A stretch of 20,666 bases of DNA. Source: JAJZMA01 sp021850405 (GTDB taxonomy: Bacteria; Chloroflexota; Dormibacteria; Aeolococcales; Aeolococcaceae). The notes beneath the pieces were generated by a model. It was not told where the DNA came from. It saw only the letters and a program-made list of their open reading frames with translations, and did no database searches. Location: positions 1 through 20,666 of the forward strand of contig DAHXLU010000044.1 in assembly GCA_027365835.1 (NCBI GenBank), written 5' to 3'. Of the stretch, positions 6,071 to 14,009 are shown piece after piece. Every line of letters starts with the position of its first letter. The stretch's first letter is position 1. The position numbers and the translations under genes are program-made.

Positions 6071-7768
6071 CTAAACCCGCGCCCTTCTCGGGGCATTGAC
6101 AACCACCTCGGTTAGCTCCCGGTAGGCATCCCTCAGTGTAGCTGAGACCTTTTCGACCGGAACACCTTCCATGCCCGCCAGCCTTACCTGATCCGCTTCA
6201 TCCGGGATCTCCACAATTGCGACTACCTGCTCAGCAATGTGGGAGAGGTACTGCTGGGTGCGCACATGATTCCGGTTCGCCTTCTGGTTGGGCACTATAT
6301 AGGGCACGACTGTGGGTGGAAGATTGGGCACTTCCAGATAGTCCAGAACGCCGTTGAAATCCTGGATTGCCGACGTGGTGGGAAGCACAAGTACGTCCGC
6401 CTGCTCAAGCCAGTATGCTGCAGCAGCCGCTTCGGGCCCCCCCAGGGGATCAGGAAGCCGGTTGGTCATATCCACGACAATAAAGGTGTACCTGCGCTTC
6501 AGGTACTCAGCTATCCGCTGCACGTCGGTCTTGGAGTATTCGGTAGTCTCCCTGGCCTCGGGGTAGCATGCCAGTGCTGGTGTCTGGGCATGTACCGGGT
6601 CGGGTGGTTCCCGGTTGGCAGTAAGCGCTGCAACCACATCACGCACTGTTCCTGCGCGCGGAGGCAGGTTCATCTGGCCCCAGGCATCCGGATTGGCTAT
6701 GTTGGCATCGAGTATTGCAGCCTGGTGGCCAACCGAATCGAGCACAGTGCCCGCCACAATGGCAACCGCGGCTGCATAGCTGGTTTTGCCAACCCCACCC
6801 TTTCTGGAGCCCATGACTACAACAGTCGGTCCGCGCTGCAGCATCCGCTGGGCAAGTTCCCGGTTTGGGGTGGGATTGAAATTGCGCCTCTTTCCCTTGA
6901 GAGGCCACCCAGGGAGCTTGACCTTCGAACTGCCGCTGGAGGCGCCTGCTGCCCGGATAGGTGGCGCTGCAGCAGTCTGGCCGCCTCGCCCGTAGGGAGC
7001 CCCGGCTGAGCCACCATTGGCACCCCCGCCGTATGAGGGAGATGACGAAAACGCAGGTGGGGCTGGCGGTGCCACCCTGGTGAGTGCTCCCATGATCAGA
7101 TCAAACGGATGGGGCGACGCAGGCTCAGCTGGTTCCCTTCCCGGAGCACCCGCCATCCATGGCTGCTGCCCCATGGGGGGGGGCGGCGCAAAGGTCGGCC
7201 CCGATGGTGCCGATGGAGCAGGATACGGCTGCATACTGCCAGCGCGGGGCGAATATGGGGCAGGGGGAGGTGAGGGCTCCTCATCTTCAAAGTCCAGCGG
7301 GAAATCGCTGCTGAGCGCAGCCATCCGGAGCGCTTCGCCCCGGTCAAAAAGCGGAGACGGGCCGTCCGAGAAATCCTGCATTACAGCGGTCGCAAAATCC
7401 AGGACAGATCGGGCGACAAAGGTATGTACGCTGTCACCACTGTAGCGGCTCCCTGCTTCCGCAGAGGGCAAGCCAACATAAAACTCACCATCCAGCCCGC
7501 CGAGCCAGTCTTCAAGACCGGGCTCGTCCGCACAGAGATAGACCGGAATGGCATCGGCCGGAATGGTGGCTGCCCACCATGCATCGATCTCGGCCTGACC
7601 AGATTCGCTCGCGAAAAAGTCCAGGCCCCGCACCGGGGCGGCCACAAAGATAGCGCCCTGGCTGGATTCTGGCAGCCGCACATCTTCCAGAAGGCGCGCC
7701 AGTCCCTCTGCGTCGTCCCCATCGGCAAGGAGGACCACAAACGCGCGCCGCTGGCTGTTATCCGGCAA
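6071..7768 (-). CDS. MinD/ParA-like ATPase with novel N-terminal domain and proline-rich linker
   Basis: A 565-residue protein in three parts. Residues 1-150 form a folded, acidic alpha/beta domain not recognised (AFVVLLADGDDAEGLARLL...). Residues about 160-295 are a Pro/Gly/Ala/Ser-rich, probably disordered linker. Residues 313-565 are a deviant-Walker ATPase with SRKGGVGKTS (321-330, both lysines present), switch motif DANIANPD (354-361), and Walker B FIVVDMTNR (429-437). This ATPase class (CpaE/MinD/ParA, and the Pro-rich EspI of mycobacterial ESX-1 by analogous layout) usually places machinery at cell sites. The start is a TTG at 7768 with GGAGG nine bases upstream, and it overlaps the stop region of the preceding gene by 11 bases; no better start is visible. 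It is a second ATPase of this class in the same operon as the CpaE-like protein. Confidence 0.9.
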   Translation of the reverse strand: MPDNSQRRAFVVLLADGDDAEGLARLLEDVRLPESSQGAIFVAAPVRGLDFFASESGQAEIDAWWAATIPADAIPVYLCADEPGLEDWLGGLDGEFYVGLPSAEAGSRYSGDSVHTFVARSVLDFATAVMQDFSDGPSPLFDRGEALRMAALSSDFPLDFEDEEPSPPPAPYSPRAGSMQPYPAPSAPSGPTFAPPPPMGQQPWMAGAPGREPAEPASPHPFDLIMGALTRVAPPAPPAFSSSPSYGGGANGGSAGAPYGRGGQTAAAPPIRAAGASSGSSKVKLPGWPLKGKRRNFNPTPNRELAQRMLQRGPTVVVMGSRKGGVGKTSYAAAVAIVAGTVLDSVGHQAAILDANIANPDAWGQMNLPPRAGTVRDVVAALTANREPPDPVHAQTPALACYPEARETTEYSKTDVQRIAEYLKRRYTFIVVDMTNRLPDPLGGPEAAAAAYWLEQADVLVLPTTSAIQDFNGVLDYLEVPNLPPTVVPYIVPNQKANRNHVRTQQYLSHIAEQVVAIVEIPDEADQVRLAGMEGVPVEKVSATLRDAYRELTEVVVNAPRRARV

Positions 7769-8132
7769 GGTTGGTAGCCTCCACTATATTGCCGCAGCAG
7801 CCGGTAGTGGCTGCCTCATGGACCCTGGCCATCCCTATGCCCAGAATGCAGATGCCCAATACCAGAAACAGTACACCACGCGACCATCTCCTATACGTAA
7901 GCACTGTGGTCGTCGCCGCTGCCCGCATCGAGAGCGCAAGTACAAAGATGGCAGCAGCAACCAGCACCAGCCAGGCAACTACCTCAACGGCTGCTATCGC
8001 ATCCCCTGTGGTCACAAATCCACCCGAAAAGACAGCTCCCGCGGCAGGGAGATTGGGTTTGCCCAGCGCAACCACCCCTATGGCGATAAGCAGTGCTGAG
8101 AGCAACACCCCAAGGACAAAGCTGCGAATCAT
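7758..8132 (-). CDS. Small three-helix membrane protein, function unknown
   Basis: A 124-residue hydrophobic protein not recognised. ATG 8132 is chosen because the GTGAGG that contains the TadC stop lies about nine bases upstream; the frame is open further to 8186, but that part overlaps TadC. Three hydrophobic segments are seen: FVLGVLLSALLIAIGVVALG (about 5-24, possibly a signal sequence), AVEVVAWLVLVAAAIFVLAL (about 47-67), and GVLFLVLGICILGIGM (about 85-100). A basic loop TYRRWSR separates the last two, and the tail has a CC pair. A leader followed by a two-helix hairpin with a basic loop is also the VirB2/TrbC pilin layout, so a pilin-like role is one option. It lacks the G/xxxxE processing site of Flp or TadE/F prepilins. 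Confidence 0.75.
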   Translation of the reverse strand: MIRSFVLGVLLSALLIAIGVVALGKPNLPAAGAVFSGGFVTTGDAIAAVEVVAWLVLVAAAIFVLALSMRAAATTTVLTYRRWSRGVLFLVLGICILGIGMARVHEAATTGCCGNIVEATNLAG

Positions 8133-8142
8133 GCGATATGCC

Positions 8143-9051
8143 TCACTTGAGCGCAGCCGATATCGAGGAAACAGTAGGAGCACCAAGAATCATGAGAAGT
8201 GGAATGAGCATGCCGGCAACTGGCATGGTCACCCAGATCTTGGCCCGGGCTGCCCGCATCTTGGCTTCAGCAAGGCGCTGCTGATAGACACTCTTTGCGA
8301 GTCTCGTATAGGTATCCCGTTCGGCAAACCCAACGTTTGCGTTGGCTGCAGCATCCGCAATCTGGTCAAACATGGGGATCCCATACTGCTGGGCGATGGC
8401 ATGGTACAGCTCGACTGTGGACTTGGGGTTTTCCTTGATGAGCCGGGACCAGGACCTGTTATCCACTATCGCCCGCACTTCTGGCGTGTTGATGCAGCGT
8501 GAGAGGATACGCACGGCATCATCCAGCTGGAGTCCACGCCCAGAGGTCATGACTGCGATAAGCATGAGCATGTCGCCAAGCCCGTCATTTACCATACGCT
8601 GCCGCCGTGCTACGTCCTGCCGCAGGTCTGAGACATAGATGGCGGGGCCGAGAATTGCCACGGCGATCCCAAACTCCGGCGGCAGACCCAGTATCCAGCT
8701 ACCGTTTGCTGCAAATGAAAAGATATCGAGTGCAACAAAACCGGCGGCCGAAAAGAGCCCTATCGCAAAGATCTTGGTTATGAATGACTGCGGGCTTTCC
8801 GGGCGGTTGGCAACTGCCAGATGGTGCTCCAGGTTCATCTCCCGCTGGAGCCGAGTATAGATCGTAAGCCCTGTGCCCGTCTCGCCCAGCATGGAGCCGG
8901 TACTGTACCCTCGCAGGGCAGATATCCTGCGCCACTGCCTCACATCTGGATGGGTAAAAAAATCCAGGTAGATAAAAGCACCGATCCATACTCCAGCGAC
9001 CGCAATACCTGCTGCGGCATATGGAATCAGCTGCCCTACAAAAGTCATCAT
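8143..9051 (-). CDS. tadC: TadC-like inner-membrane platform protein (T2SS F family)
   Basis: A 302-residue polytopic protein. The C-terminal two thirds carry the type II secretion F-like region: spans at about 12-30, 94-113 and 125-142, a cytoplasmic helical segment (DLRQDVARRQRMVNDGLGDMLMLIAV...GRGLQLDDAVRILS, about 143-185), and a final span (WVTMPVAGMLIPLLMILG, about 273-290). In Tad systems TadB and TadC form the membrane platform driven by the TadA ATPase. The position directly after TadB (42-base gap) supports TadC rather than a second TadB. The gene starts with two tandem ATGs (9051 and 9048); AGGGGAT seven bases upstream favours the first. Confidence 0.85.
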   Translation of the reverse strand: MMTFVGQLIPYAAAGIAVAGVWIGAFIYLDFFTHPDVRQWRRISALRGYSTGSMLGETGTGLTIYTRLQREMNLEHHLAVANRPESPQSFITKIFAIGLFSAAGFVALDIFSFAANGSWILGLPPEFGIAVAILGPAIYVSDLRQDVARRQRMVNDGLGDMLMLIAVMTSGRGLQLDDAVRILSRCINTPEVRAIVDNRSWSRLIKENPKSTVELYHAIAQQYGIPMFDQIADAAANANVGFAERDTYTRLAKSVYQQRLAEAKMRAARAKIWVTMPVAGMLIPLLMILGAPTVSSISAALK

Positions 9052-9093
9052 GGCAGCATCCCCTGCGCTGGCACCAGACCGTACGTGCTCACA

Positions 9094-10047
9094 TCAGCCA
9101 CCCATCTGCTCCTGCGCGTTGGCATGGGCCCGCAGGTCCCATCTGGTCCAGGGCTGGATCGCTATCATTTTGCCGAGCAGCCACACCAGAAAGAGGAAGA
9201 CCAGAAGGGCAAGTGCCAGCACAATCTGTCCGGTAAGTGTCTGGTAATAAGCGTGAAAGTTAGGAGTACGCAGCACCGCAGCCAGCATGCCCCCCATGAG
9301 GGCTGCCATGGCTATAGTCACTGCGCGCTGCTGGGAGAGGGTGGTCATCGTCTCTTCCCGCACCTCGAGCTGTGCCGACCCTACATCCAGCAGCACCTCG
9401 TCGATGGCGGACACCAGGTCATCCAGACTCCTGGTCCTGGACCAGATGAGGACTGCACAGGCATATTCCACAATCGGCGAACGCGAACGGATGCCAGTCT
9501 CAACGATATTTGCCACAACTGAGCCCCCACGCGAGAGCGGCTCAAGTACATATGCAAGCCCGGGCCCCGGATTGCGCCCAATCTCCTGGAGTGCAGTATC
9601 CAGTGGCTGGTTGCTTACTGCCATGCGATCCCGAAGGTTGCGCAGCTGATCCACAAACGCCCTCTCCATCTTCATCTGCCTGCTAGCCGCCCTGCCCGAA
9701 AAGGCCCAGGGAACACCAGCCACCCCGGCAAAGAACAGCGCCACTGCAAGTATCCAGACTCCGGTAAGGATCCCGATAATGGTAAGCACGACTATCGAAA
9801 CAACCCGGATCATCACCCAGCGATCAAAGGGCATGCCGACCGACATGGCAAGGTCAGCCTCTTTCTGGATGAGCTGCGGTGCCTGAAACCTGCGCTGATC
9901 GGGAAAGTGGGGATGATGGCCCATGAGCGCCGCAGCTGCCATGATGGCAAAACCAAAGCCAAAGATTGCAAGCACGATAAACATGGCAGGGCTGATTGCG
10001 CCCTGGACCTGGCTGACCACTGTTGCAAGAGCTGGACTAAAAATCAT
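9094..10047 (-). CDS. tadB: TadB-like inner-membrane platform protein (T2SS F family)
   Basis: A 317-residue membrane protein. Spans lie at about 20-41, 79-112 (a long or double segment), 240-260 and 273-293, and the F-domain cytoplasmic helices lie between (QMKMERAFVDQLRNLRDRMAVSNQPLDTALQEIG, about 124-157). The ATG at 10047 overlaps the TadA stop as ATGA, so translation is coupled to the ATPase it is expected to work with. The frame is open upstream to 10167, but those 40 residues overlap TadA and have no ribosome site. In known Tad systems this protein contacts the TadA hexamer and helps assemble or retract the pilus; that role is by homology. Confidence 0.87.
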   Translation of the reverse strand: MIFSPALATVVSQVQGAISPAMFIVLAIFGFGFAIMAAAALMGHHPHFPDQRRFQAPQLIQKEADLAMSVGMPFDRWVMIRVVSIVVLTIIGILTGVWILAVALFFAGVAGVPWAFSGRAASRQMKMERAFVDQLRNLRDRMAVSNQPLDTALQEIGRNPGPGLAYVLEPLSRGGSVVANIVETGIRSRSPIVEYACAVLIWSRTRSLDDLVSAIDEVLLDVGSAQLEVREETMTTLSQQRAVTIAMAALMGGMLAAVLRTPNFHAYYQTLTGQIVLALALLVFLFLVWLLGKMIAIQPWTRWDLRAHANAQEQMGG

Positions 10048-11441
10048 GGCGGCGGAATCTCGTCTCCCCAGAGAAATGGCCGCACCCTTGGCGCAAGCCG
10101 GCCCAGGTTCCCAACCAGATCTGTCTTGCGCTCCCAGCCGCCGCCTTCCCGCTGGCGATAGATCCACTTGTGGTTACCGCCGCGCTCAATGGCAAGTATG
10201 CCGGTCAGCCGGCGCTTGCCATCCTGGTTGGCGACATGGATGACAACATGCAATGCCTGTTCCACAACCCTGGCAGCCATCTTCTCGTTGCCGGAAAAGC
10301 GGGCGTTCTCCATTACATACTGCATTGCCTGATCCACAGCAAGATCTGCGGTCTCGGCGTGGATGGTAGTCATGGAGCCATCGTGCCCAGTCATGAGCGC
10401 CTTGCAGACTGCCGCCATCTCCTCACCACGAGATTCTCCAAGCACCAGGCGATCTGGCTGAAACCTCAGAGCGTGGCGGACCAGGTCGAACATGGTTATA
10501 TGCTGGCCCTCTGCATCTGCCCGCACCGATGGGATGGTCGACACAGCTGAGGTAAGGGCATGCCATGCCACTCCGTCTCCCCGATCCTGGTCCAGATGCA
10601 GTTCAGCACCGTCTTCCACGACGACAATGTGATCGCTCTCCTGTGTCATCCCGCACAGAACCCGAAGCAGTGTCGTCTTGCCTGTACTGGTGCCACCAGC
10701 AATGAGAAAGTTTGCTCTCCCCTTTACGCACGCCTCAATGAACTGCGCCGCGCCAGCGGGCATGACATGTGCGGAAACATAGTCGGACAGGTCGCGCACC
10801 TTGGAGCGGGACGGAATCCTTATGGATGCCTTGACTCCTGCCTTTCCAGAAACTGCAGGTTTCTTGGCAACCACAACACGAATTACGCTGCCTATATTGG
10901 CCTCTGCAATAGGGGCCGCATCGGTGATGGCCTGGTCGCCGGTAACACCGCGCAACCGGACCACCTTCCGGAAAAATTCAATCACCTCGTCATCGCTCCC
11001 AAATGGAGACTGGCCAATGAGCGAGATCTTGCGGCCCACTGTGCTAAGTAGCCAGTGGTCATAGCCCAGGCAGGTGATGTTCTCCAGGTCTGGTGCACCG
11101 TAGATGAGGATCGACATGGGATAGAGATGCGACGCGAGTATCACCGCGTTGCGGGTCACTGTTGCGCGATAGGCAGGGTTGCTCGCCAGCTCCGAGACCA
11201 CCGGCATGGGCAGGTCGCTGCCTTGCGGCTGCTCAATGACCCTGCCGATAACCCGGTTAGCCTCAATGTAGAGCTGCTCTTCGTGCGCTACTGATGCTGG
11301 CTCCCCGCCCCTTGCCTGGATGATCCGGTTGGCAATCTTTTGCGCTGTTTCCAGTTCTGTCGGTGGTATCTGGGGCCACGGCCGAACCGGGACCGACTGG
11401 GCGGCCCCCGGTTCTTCGCTCTGCATGGCAGTAACGGTCAT
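10044..11441 (-). CDS. tadA: TadA/CpaF-family secretion ATPase (VirB11 superfamily)
   Basis: A 465-residue hexameric-type secretion ATPase, expected to sit at the cytoplasmic face under TadB/TadC. The N-terminal domain spans about 30-180. The RecA-like core has Walker A GGTSTGKTT (249-257), Asp box VVVEDGAEL (273-281), Walker B RLVLGESRG (331-339), and His box GHDGSMTTIHA (352-362), the full CpaF/VirB11 motif set. The length is typical of CpaF without its long extra N-terminus. The ATG at 11441 overlaps the stop of the CpaE-like gene as ATGA, and its own TGA overlaps the TadB start in the same way. It is the only VirB11-superfamily ATPase in the window, so it may serve the VirB4/VirD4 apparatus as well as a Tad-type pilus. 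Confidence 0.95.
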   Translation of the reverse strand: MTVTAMQSEEPGAAQSVPVRPWPQIPPTELETAQKIANRIIQARGGEPASVAHEEQLYIEANRVIGRVIEQPQGSDLPMPVVSELASNPAYRATVTRNAVILASHLYPMSILIYGAPDLENITCLGYDHWLLSTVGRKISLIGQSPFGSDDEVIEFFRKVVRLRGVTGDQAITDAAPIAEANIGSVIRVVVAKKPAVSGKAGVKASIRIPSRSKVRDLSDYVSAHVMPAGAAQFIEACVKGRANFLIAGGTSTGKTTLLRVLCGMTQESDHIVVVEDGAELHLDQDRGDGVAWHALTSAVSTIPSVRADAEGQHITMFDLVRHALRFQPDRLVLGESRGEEMAAVCKALMTGHDGSMTTIHAETADLAVDQAMQYVMENARFSGNEKMAARVVEQALHVVIHVANQDGKRRLTGILAIERGGNHKWIYRQREGGGWERKTDLVGNLGRLAPRVRPFLWGDEIPPP

Positions 11442-12151
11442 ATCAGGTTAAGCGCCCTCTCAATCTGGCCCAGCGTCATGGGGGTACCCCCTACTGACAG
11501 CTCGCGGGCCCTCTTGGCATCCCAGACATAGTCCTCCCGAACGGGCAGGTCCGGAAGCTCGTGACCCAGGGTTGCCAGCACGTCCTTGCGATGCCCATCC
11601 TTGGGGTCAAAGCCCACCACGATCTCCCCAAATGGAGGGCGCGCCGCCCGGAGAACATTTATGCTGCAGGCTAGAAGCGCATGTTCTGCCCGTATCACGA
11701 TAAAGGCGCGGTGAAATACCTGGCAGATCGCCTCGGCGGCACCCCGGGCGGAGCGCAGGTTGGGATGCATGAGCGGGTGGCCCAGATCTGCGATAACCAC
11801 ATCCGTATTGATCCCAAGCAGCGCCGGACCAAGCTTGTGGAGGGCCTCACTCATCTCATACCCGGGAGAATCGCCATGCAGCCCTGGCACCACCATAAGA
11901 TTGGGACGCCCAGGGACTGGTACCAGCTGCTGCTCCAGCTCCTCTGAGCGGGCAGGCCGGTCGCCAAAGCAGTTGGCTATCCCCTGGCCGTCCAGACGCA
12001 GCGCAAAGAGGTTGGCAATGGTGCCAGCTTCCATGTCTGCGTCCACCAGCACCACCTTGCGCCGCTCAGACAGGGTCCAGGCAAGGCTGGTGCCCCAGAA
12101 GGTAGACCCCTGACCGGCTCTGGTGGTGTAGACCGCGATGAGTGTTTTCAT
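11438..12151 (-). CDS. CpaE-like ParA/MinD-family protein with degenerate P-loop
   Basis: A 237-residue protein with the ParA/MinD fold by pattern: N-terminal strand, loop, helix (MKTLIAVYTTRAGQGSTFWG), switch motif VVLVDADMEAG (33-43), and a strand with VVIADLGHP. The nucleotide loop reads TRAGQGST, where a ParA protein would have KGGxGKT. Both the signature lysine (replaced by Arg11) and the Walker A lysine (replaced by Ser16) are missing. Loss of the second lysine is known in CpaE proteins of Tad systems, but loss of both suggests weak or absent ATP hydrolysis. The position between the CpaB-like and TadA genes is the usual place for CpaE/TadZ, the polar localisation factor. The ATG at 12151 overlaps the preceding stop as ATGA. 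Confidence 0.85.
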   Translation of the reverse strand: MKTLIAVYTTRAGQGSTFWGTSLAWTLSERRKVVLVDADMEAGTIANLFALRLDGQGIANCFGDRPARSEELEQQLVPVPGRPNLMVVPGLHGDSPGYEMSEALHKLGPALLGINTDVVIADLGHPLMHPNLRSARGAAEAICQVFHRAFIVIRAEHALLACSINVLRAARPPFGEIVVGFDPKDGHRKDVLATLGHELPDLPVREDYVWDAKRARELSVGGTPMTLGQIERALNLI

Positions 12152-12840
12152 GGCGCGCTGCCGGTGGTGCCAGAGCCGGTACCCGAACTGCTGGCTGGAA
12201 GCCCGGTCCCGGCAGTGCCACCGGTGCCACAGGCGGATGCCTGCTGTCCACTAAGTGCTGCCACAGCGTCACAGGTGTTCCACTGGTTGTTGACACCACC
12301 CTGGATCAGGTTGGCCCCTCCAGGGCCCAGCACCTGTACTGCAAACAGATGGGCACTTGATGCTGCGATCGCGGCCCACTCTCCCTCCTGTTGACGTGAC
12401 ACCTGGACCACAAAATTCTGTCCACTGCCACCGACCACCTGTACCGCTGTGCCGATAAGGGTGGCAGTAGTTCCTGAGGTGTAGTAGATATCTACCGTAA
12501 TACCCGGGGCGGCACCAACCCCGGTAGCGGTGAGTGAGATATCCACCGTCTCACTGACCTTGGAGATGTCCTGGGGCACCAGGATGTCTGAGCGCTGCAG
12601 GTTTACCGTGGCATACGAGTTCACCGGGTCGCCGGCCACGACAAAATTCTCTGAAGCCCCGTGAATCGTCACGAGCGTCACATCAGCTGCGGTTATCTGC
12701 TGACCAGCGGTGACTGGCTGTGCCATCACCCACACTGAGGCTGACGCCCGGCTGGCCTGGAAGGCAAATACCAGGATCGCCACGATTATGCCAAGTGCCA
12801 GTACCGAAAAGAGTCCGGCTGCCATATACCTGGGATTCAT
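12148..12840 (-). CDS. CpaB/RcpC-like SAF-domain protein
   Basis: A 230-residue protein with an N-terminal membrane anchor (about 8-28), then a SAF-like domain (VWVMAQPVTAGQQITAADVT, about 36-93, including NLQRSDILVPQDI). A beta-rich region follows to about 170, and a Gly/Ser/Thr-rich low-complexity tail contains two cysteines (190, 204). In Tad systems CpaB/RcpC is an extracytoplasmic assembly factor thought to contact peptidoglycan or the secretin. No secretin gene is present here, which fits a Gram-positive-type envelope. The ATG at 12840 has AGGAG six bases upstream, a clean start. It is the first gene after a 383-base gap, so it probably begins a transcription unit that continues through the TadA-TadB-TadC genes. 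Confidence 0.85.
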   Translation of the reverse strand: MNPRYMAAGLFSVLALGIIVAILVFAFQASRASASVWVMAQPVTAGQQITAADVTLVTIHGASENFVVAGDPVNSYATVNLQRSDILVPQDISKVSETVDISLTATGVGAAPGITVDIYYTSGTTATLIGTAVQVVGGSGQNFVVQVSRQQEGEWAAIAASSAHLFAVQVLGPGGANLIQGGVNNQWNTCDAVAALSGQQASACGTGGTAGTGLPASSSGTGSGTTGSAP

Positions 12841-13223
12841 CCACTACTCCTGCTCATTCCCGATTGAGGCCTGTCGCCTACACCCAACCTTGCAAGCATG
12901 GACGCCTGTTCCCTCCTTATATCTACTCGTCAGGGGAAGCCAGCGCCGTCGATCACAAGGGGCAAGGGGCCATTCCCCAAGAATTCTAACGGTTGTCCCC
13001 TGCTCCATCGCCCCAAACACGCTACTTCTCCACAAAAGCAGGCTTGGCAGCCCGCACCCACACGGACACCAACCCGCTTCTCCAGATTAGTTCACCAAGC
13101 CCACGGGTGCTCCCGGTGTTTCTGTTTCGTGACGCATCGGTACCAAACTGGAAAATCCTGGAAACCCAGAAGGGTCGGCTACCCGTGCACCAATCAGGGA
13201 CTGGTGGCCTGTTGCCGGCGAGG
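12841..13223. other. 383-base non-coding gap between the two secretion blocks
   Basis: No convincing coding frame is present: the short frames in it lack ribosome sites and family motifs. It holds the ribosome site of the CpaB-like gene (12847-12851), a tandem CTGGAAA repeat with 10-base period (13148-13154 and 13158-13164), and a CACCA/TGGTG inverted repeat (13188-13206). A TTAGAAT string on the minus strand near 12984-12990 could be part of a promoter, but no matching -35 box was found. The likely content is the 3' end of the upstream transcript and the promoter of the Tad block. Confidence 0.45.
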
Positions 13224-13240
13224 CTATGCGCCTCCGCCGG
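13215..13240 (-). terminator. Strong hairpin over the stop codon of the lipoprotein gene
   Basis: On the minus strand CCGGCG, a bulged G, AGGC, loop GCATA, GCCT and CGCCGG form a ten-pair GC-rich stem with one bulge. The TAG stop (13226-13224) begins in the loop. No T tract follows, so it may be a non-canonical terminator of the kind often seen in GC-rich bacteria, or an mRNA 3'-end stabiliser. It closes the first secretion block, just before the 383-base gap. Confidence 0.5.
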
Positions 13241-14009
13241 GAGTGAACTGGTTGGGTGGCTGACCTATCGGAGGAACCACGGCCCGGGTGAAGGTAAAGG
13301 TTCCTGAAAGCGGCGAAAACAGGGGGATGTCGGCCCCAAATCCAGGGCAGTTCACCGGCCCGCTGACCCCGCCGTCTTCGCTCCAGGTAAATGAGGTGAC
13401 GCTAAGCTGCTCCACGTCCGCCCCCGTCGCGGTCACACTCACACTGTTGCCAGGCACACTTTCCAAAAAGGGCTTGTTGGGAGCACCGCGACTGAACTGG
13501 GTTGCGCCACCAAGTGAGGCGTCCACACAGGCCAGAAGGGGCCTCTGGTTGCGGATGGCGTCGAGAGGATTGTTGGGAGACTCGGTAAAAGGTACCCATA
13601 CCCCGGCAGGGGGCGGCCCCTGGATGGGAGAGAGCAGGTGAATATACTGTGGGCCAGAGAGAAACAGCTGTGAGTTGGTGACAATAAACTGTCCGGACAC
13701 TGGCGTGGCACCTCCAGAAAGGGTAATGGTGCCAGAGATATTGGAGGCACCATCGTCAACTGCGGTAAAGGTTTCAGCGCCAAGCGCACTCTGCCCGGTG
13801 AAAGTGACCCGATAGCCGGGCCATTTCAGTACCTGCCCAACAAAGTAGTTCCACTGGATAGTACGGGGGAAGCCACCTGATGGAACAGGGATCCTGCCGG
13901 AAGGGGTTGAGCCTTTTGTGGGAGCTGGGTGAGTACCCGGCGAGGAACCACACGAGGCAAGCACCAGCACCAGAGTGGCGCAGGCACCAGCGACTGCCAT
14001 GCGCCTCAC
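13224..14009 (-). CDS. Predicted lipoprotein of the secretion cluster, function unknown
   Basis: A 261-residue exported protein with a short basic N-terminus, a hydrophobic signal core and lipobox LASC (Cys20), a Pro/Ser/Thr spacer (about 22-45), then a beta-rich domain with repeated strand patterns (FTAVDDGASNISGTITLSGG, SVSVTATGADVEQLSVTSFTW) and two further cysteines. No family was recognised. The start is GTG 14009, overlapping the preceding TGA as GTGA; an in-frame ATG at 14000 is an alternative with GAGG only three bases before it. The overlap with the hydrolase gene places it in the type IV secretion block. By position it could play a VirB7-like or surface-assembly role, but nothing in the sequence proves this. 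Confidence 0.82.
   Translation of the reverse strand: MRRMAVAGACATLVLVLASCGSSPGTHPAPTKGSTPSGRIPVPSGGFPRTIQWNYFVGQVLKWPGYRVTFTGQSALGAETFTAVDDGASNISGTITLSGGATPVSGQFIVTNSQLFLSGPQYIHLLSPIQGPPPAGVWVPFTESPNNPLDAIRNQRPLLACVDASLGGATQFSRGAPNKPFLESVPGNSVSVTATGADVEQLSVTSFTWSEDGGVSGPVNCPGFGADIPLFSPLSGTFTFTRAVVPPIGQPPNQFTPGGGA

Noticed and set aside
6239..7009. Open plus-strand frame of 256 codons
   Set aside because: It is antisense to the ParA motor of the MinD-like gene and has no recognisable domain or ribosome site.
7771..8502. Open plus-strand frame of 243 codons
   Set aside because: It is antisense across two real membrane-protein genes; its composition is shadow-like.
10048..10167. Longer start for TadB
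   Set aside because: It would overlap the TadA C-terminus by 40 codons; the ATGA junction at 10044-10047 gives a typical coupled start.
12844..13035. Minus-strand frame of 63 codons in the gap between blocks
   Set aside because: No ribosome site, no motif, and a Trp/Arg-rich random-looking composition.
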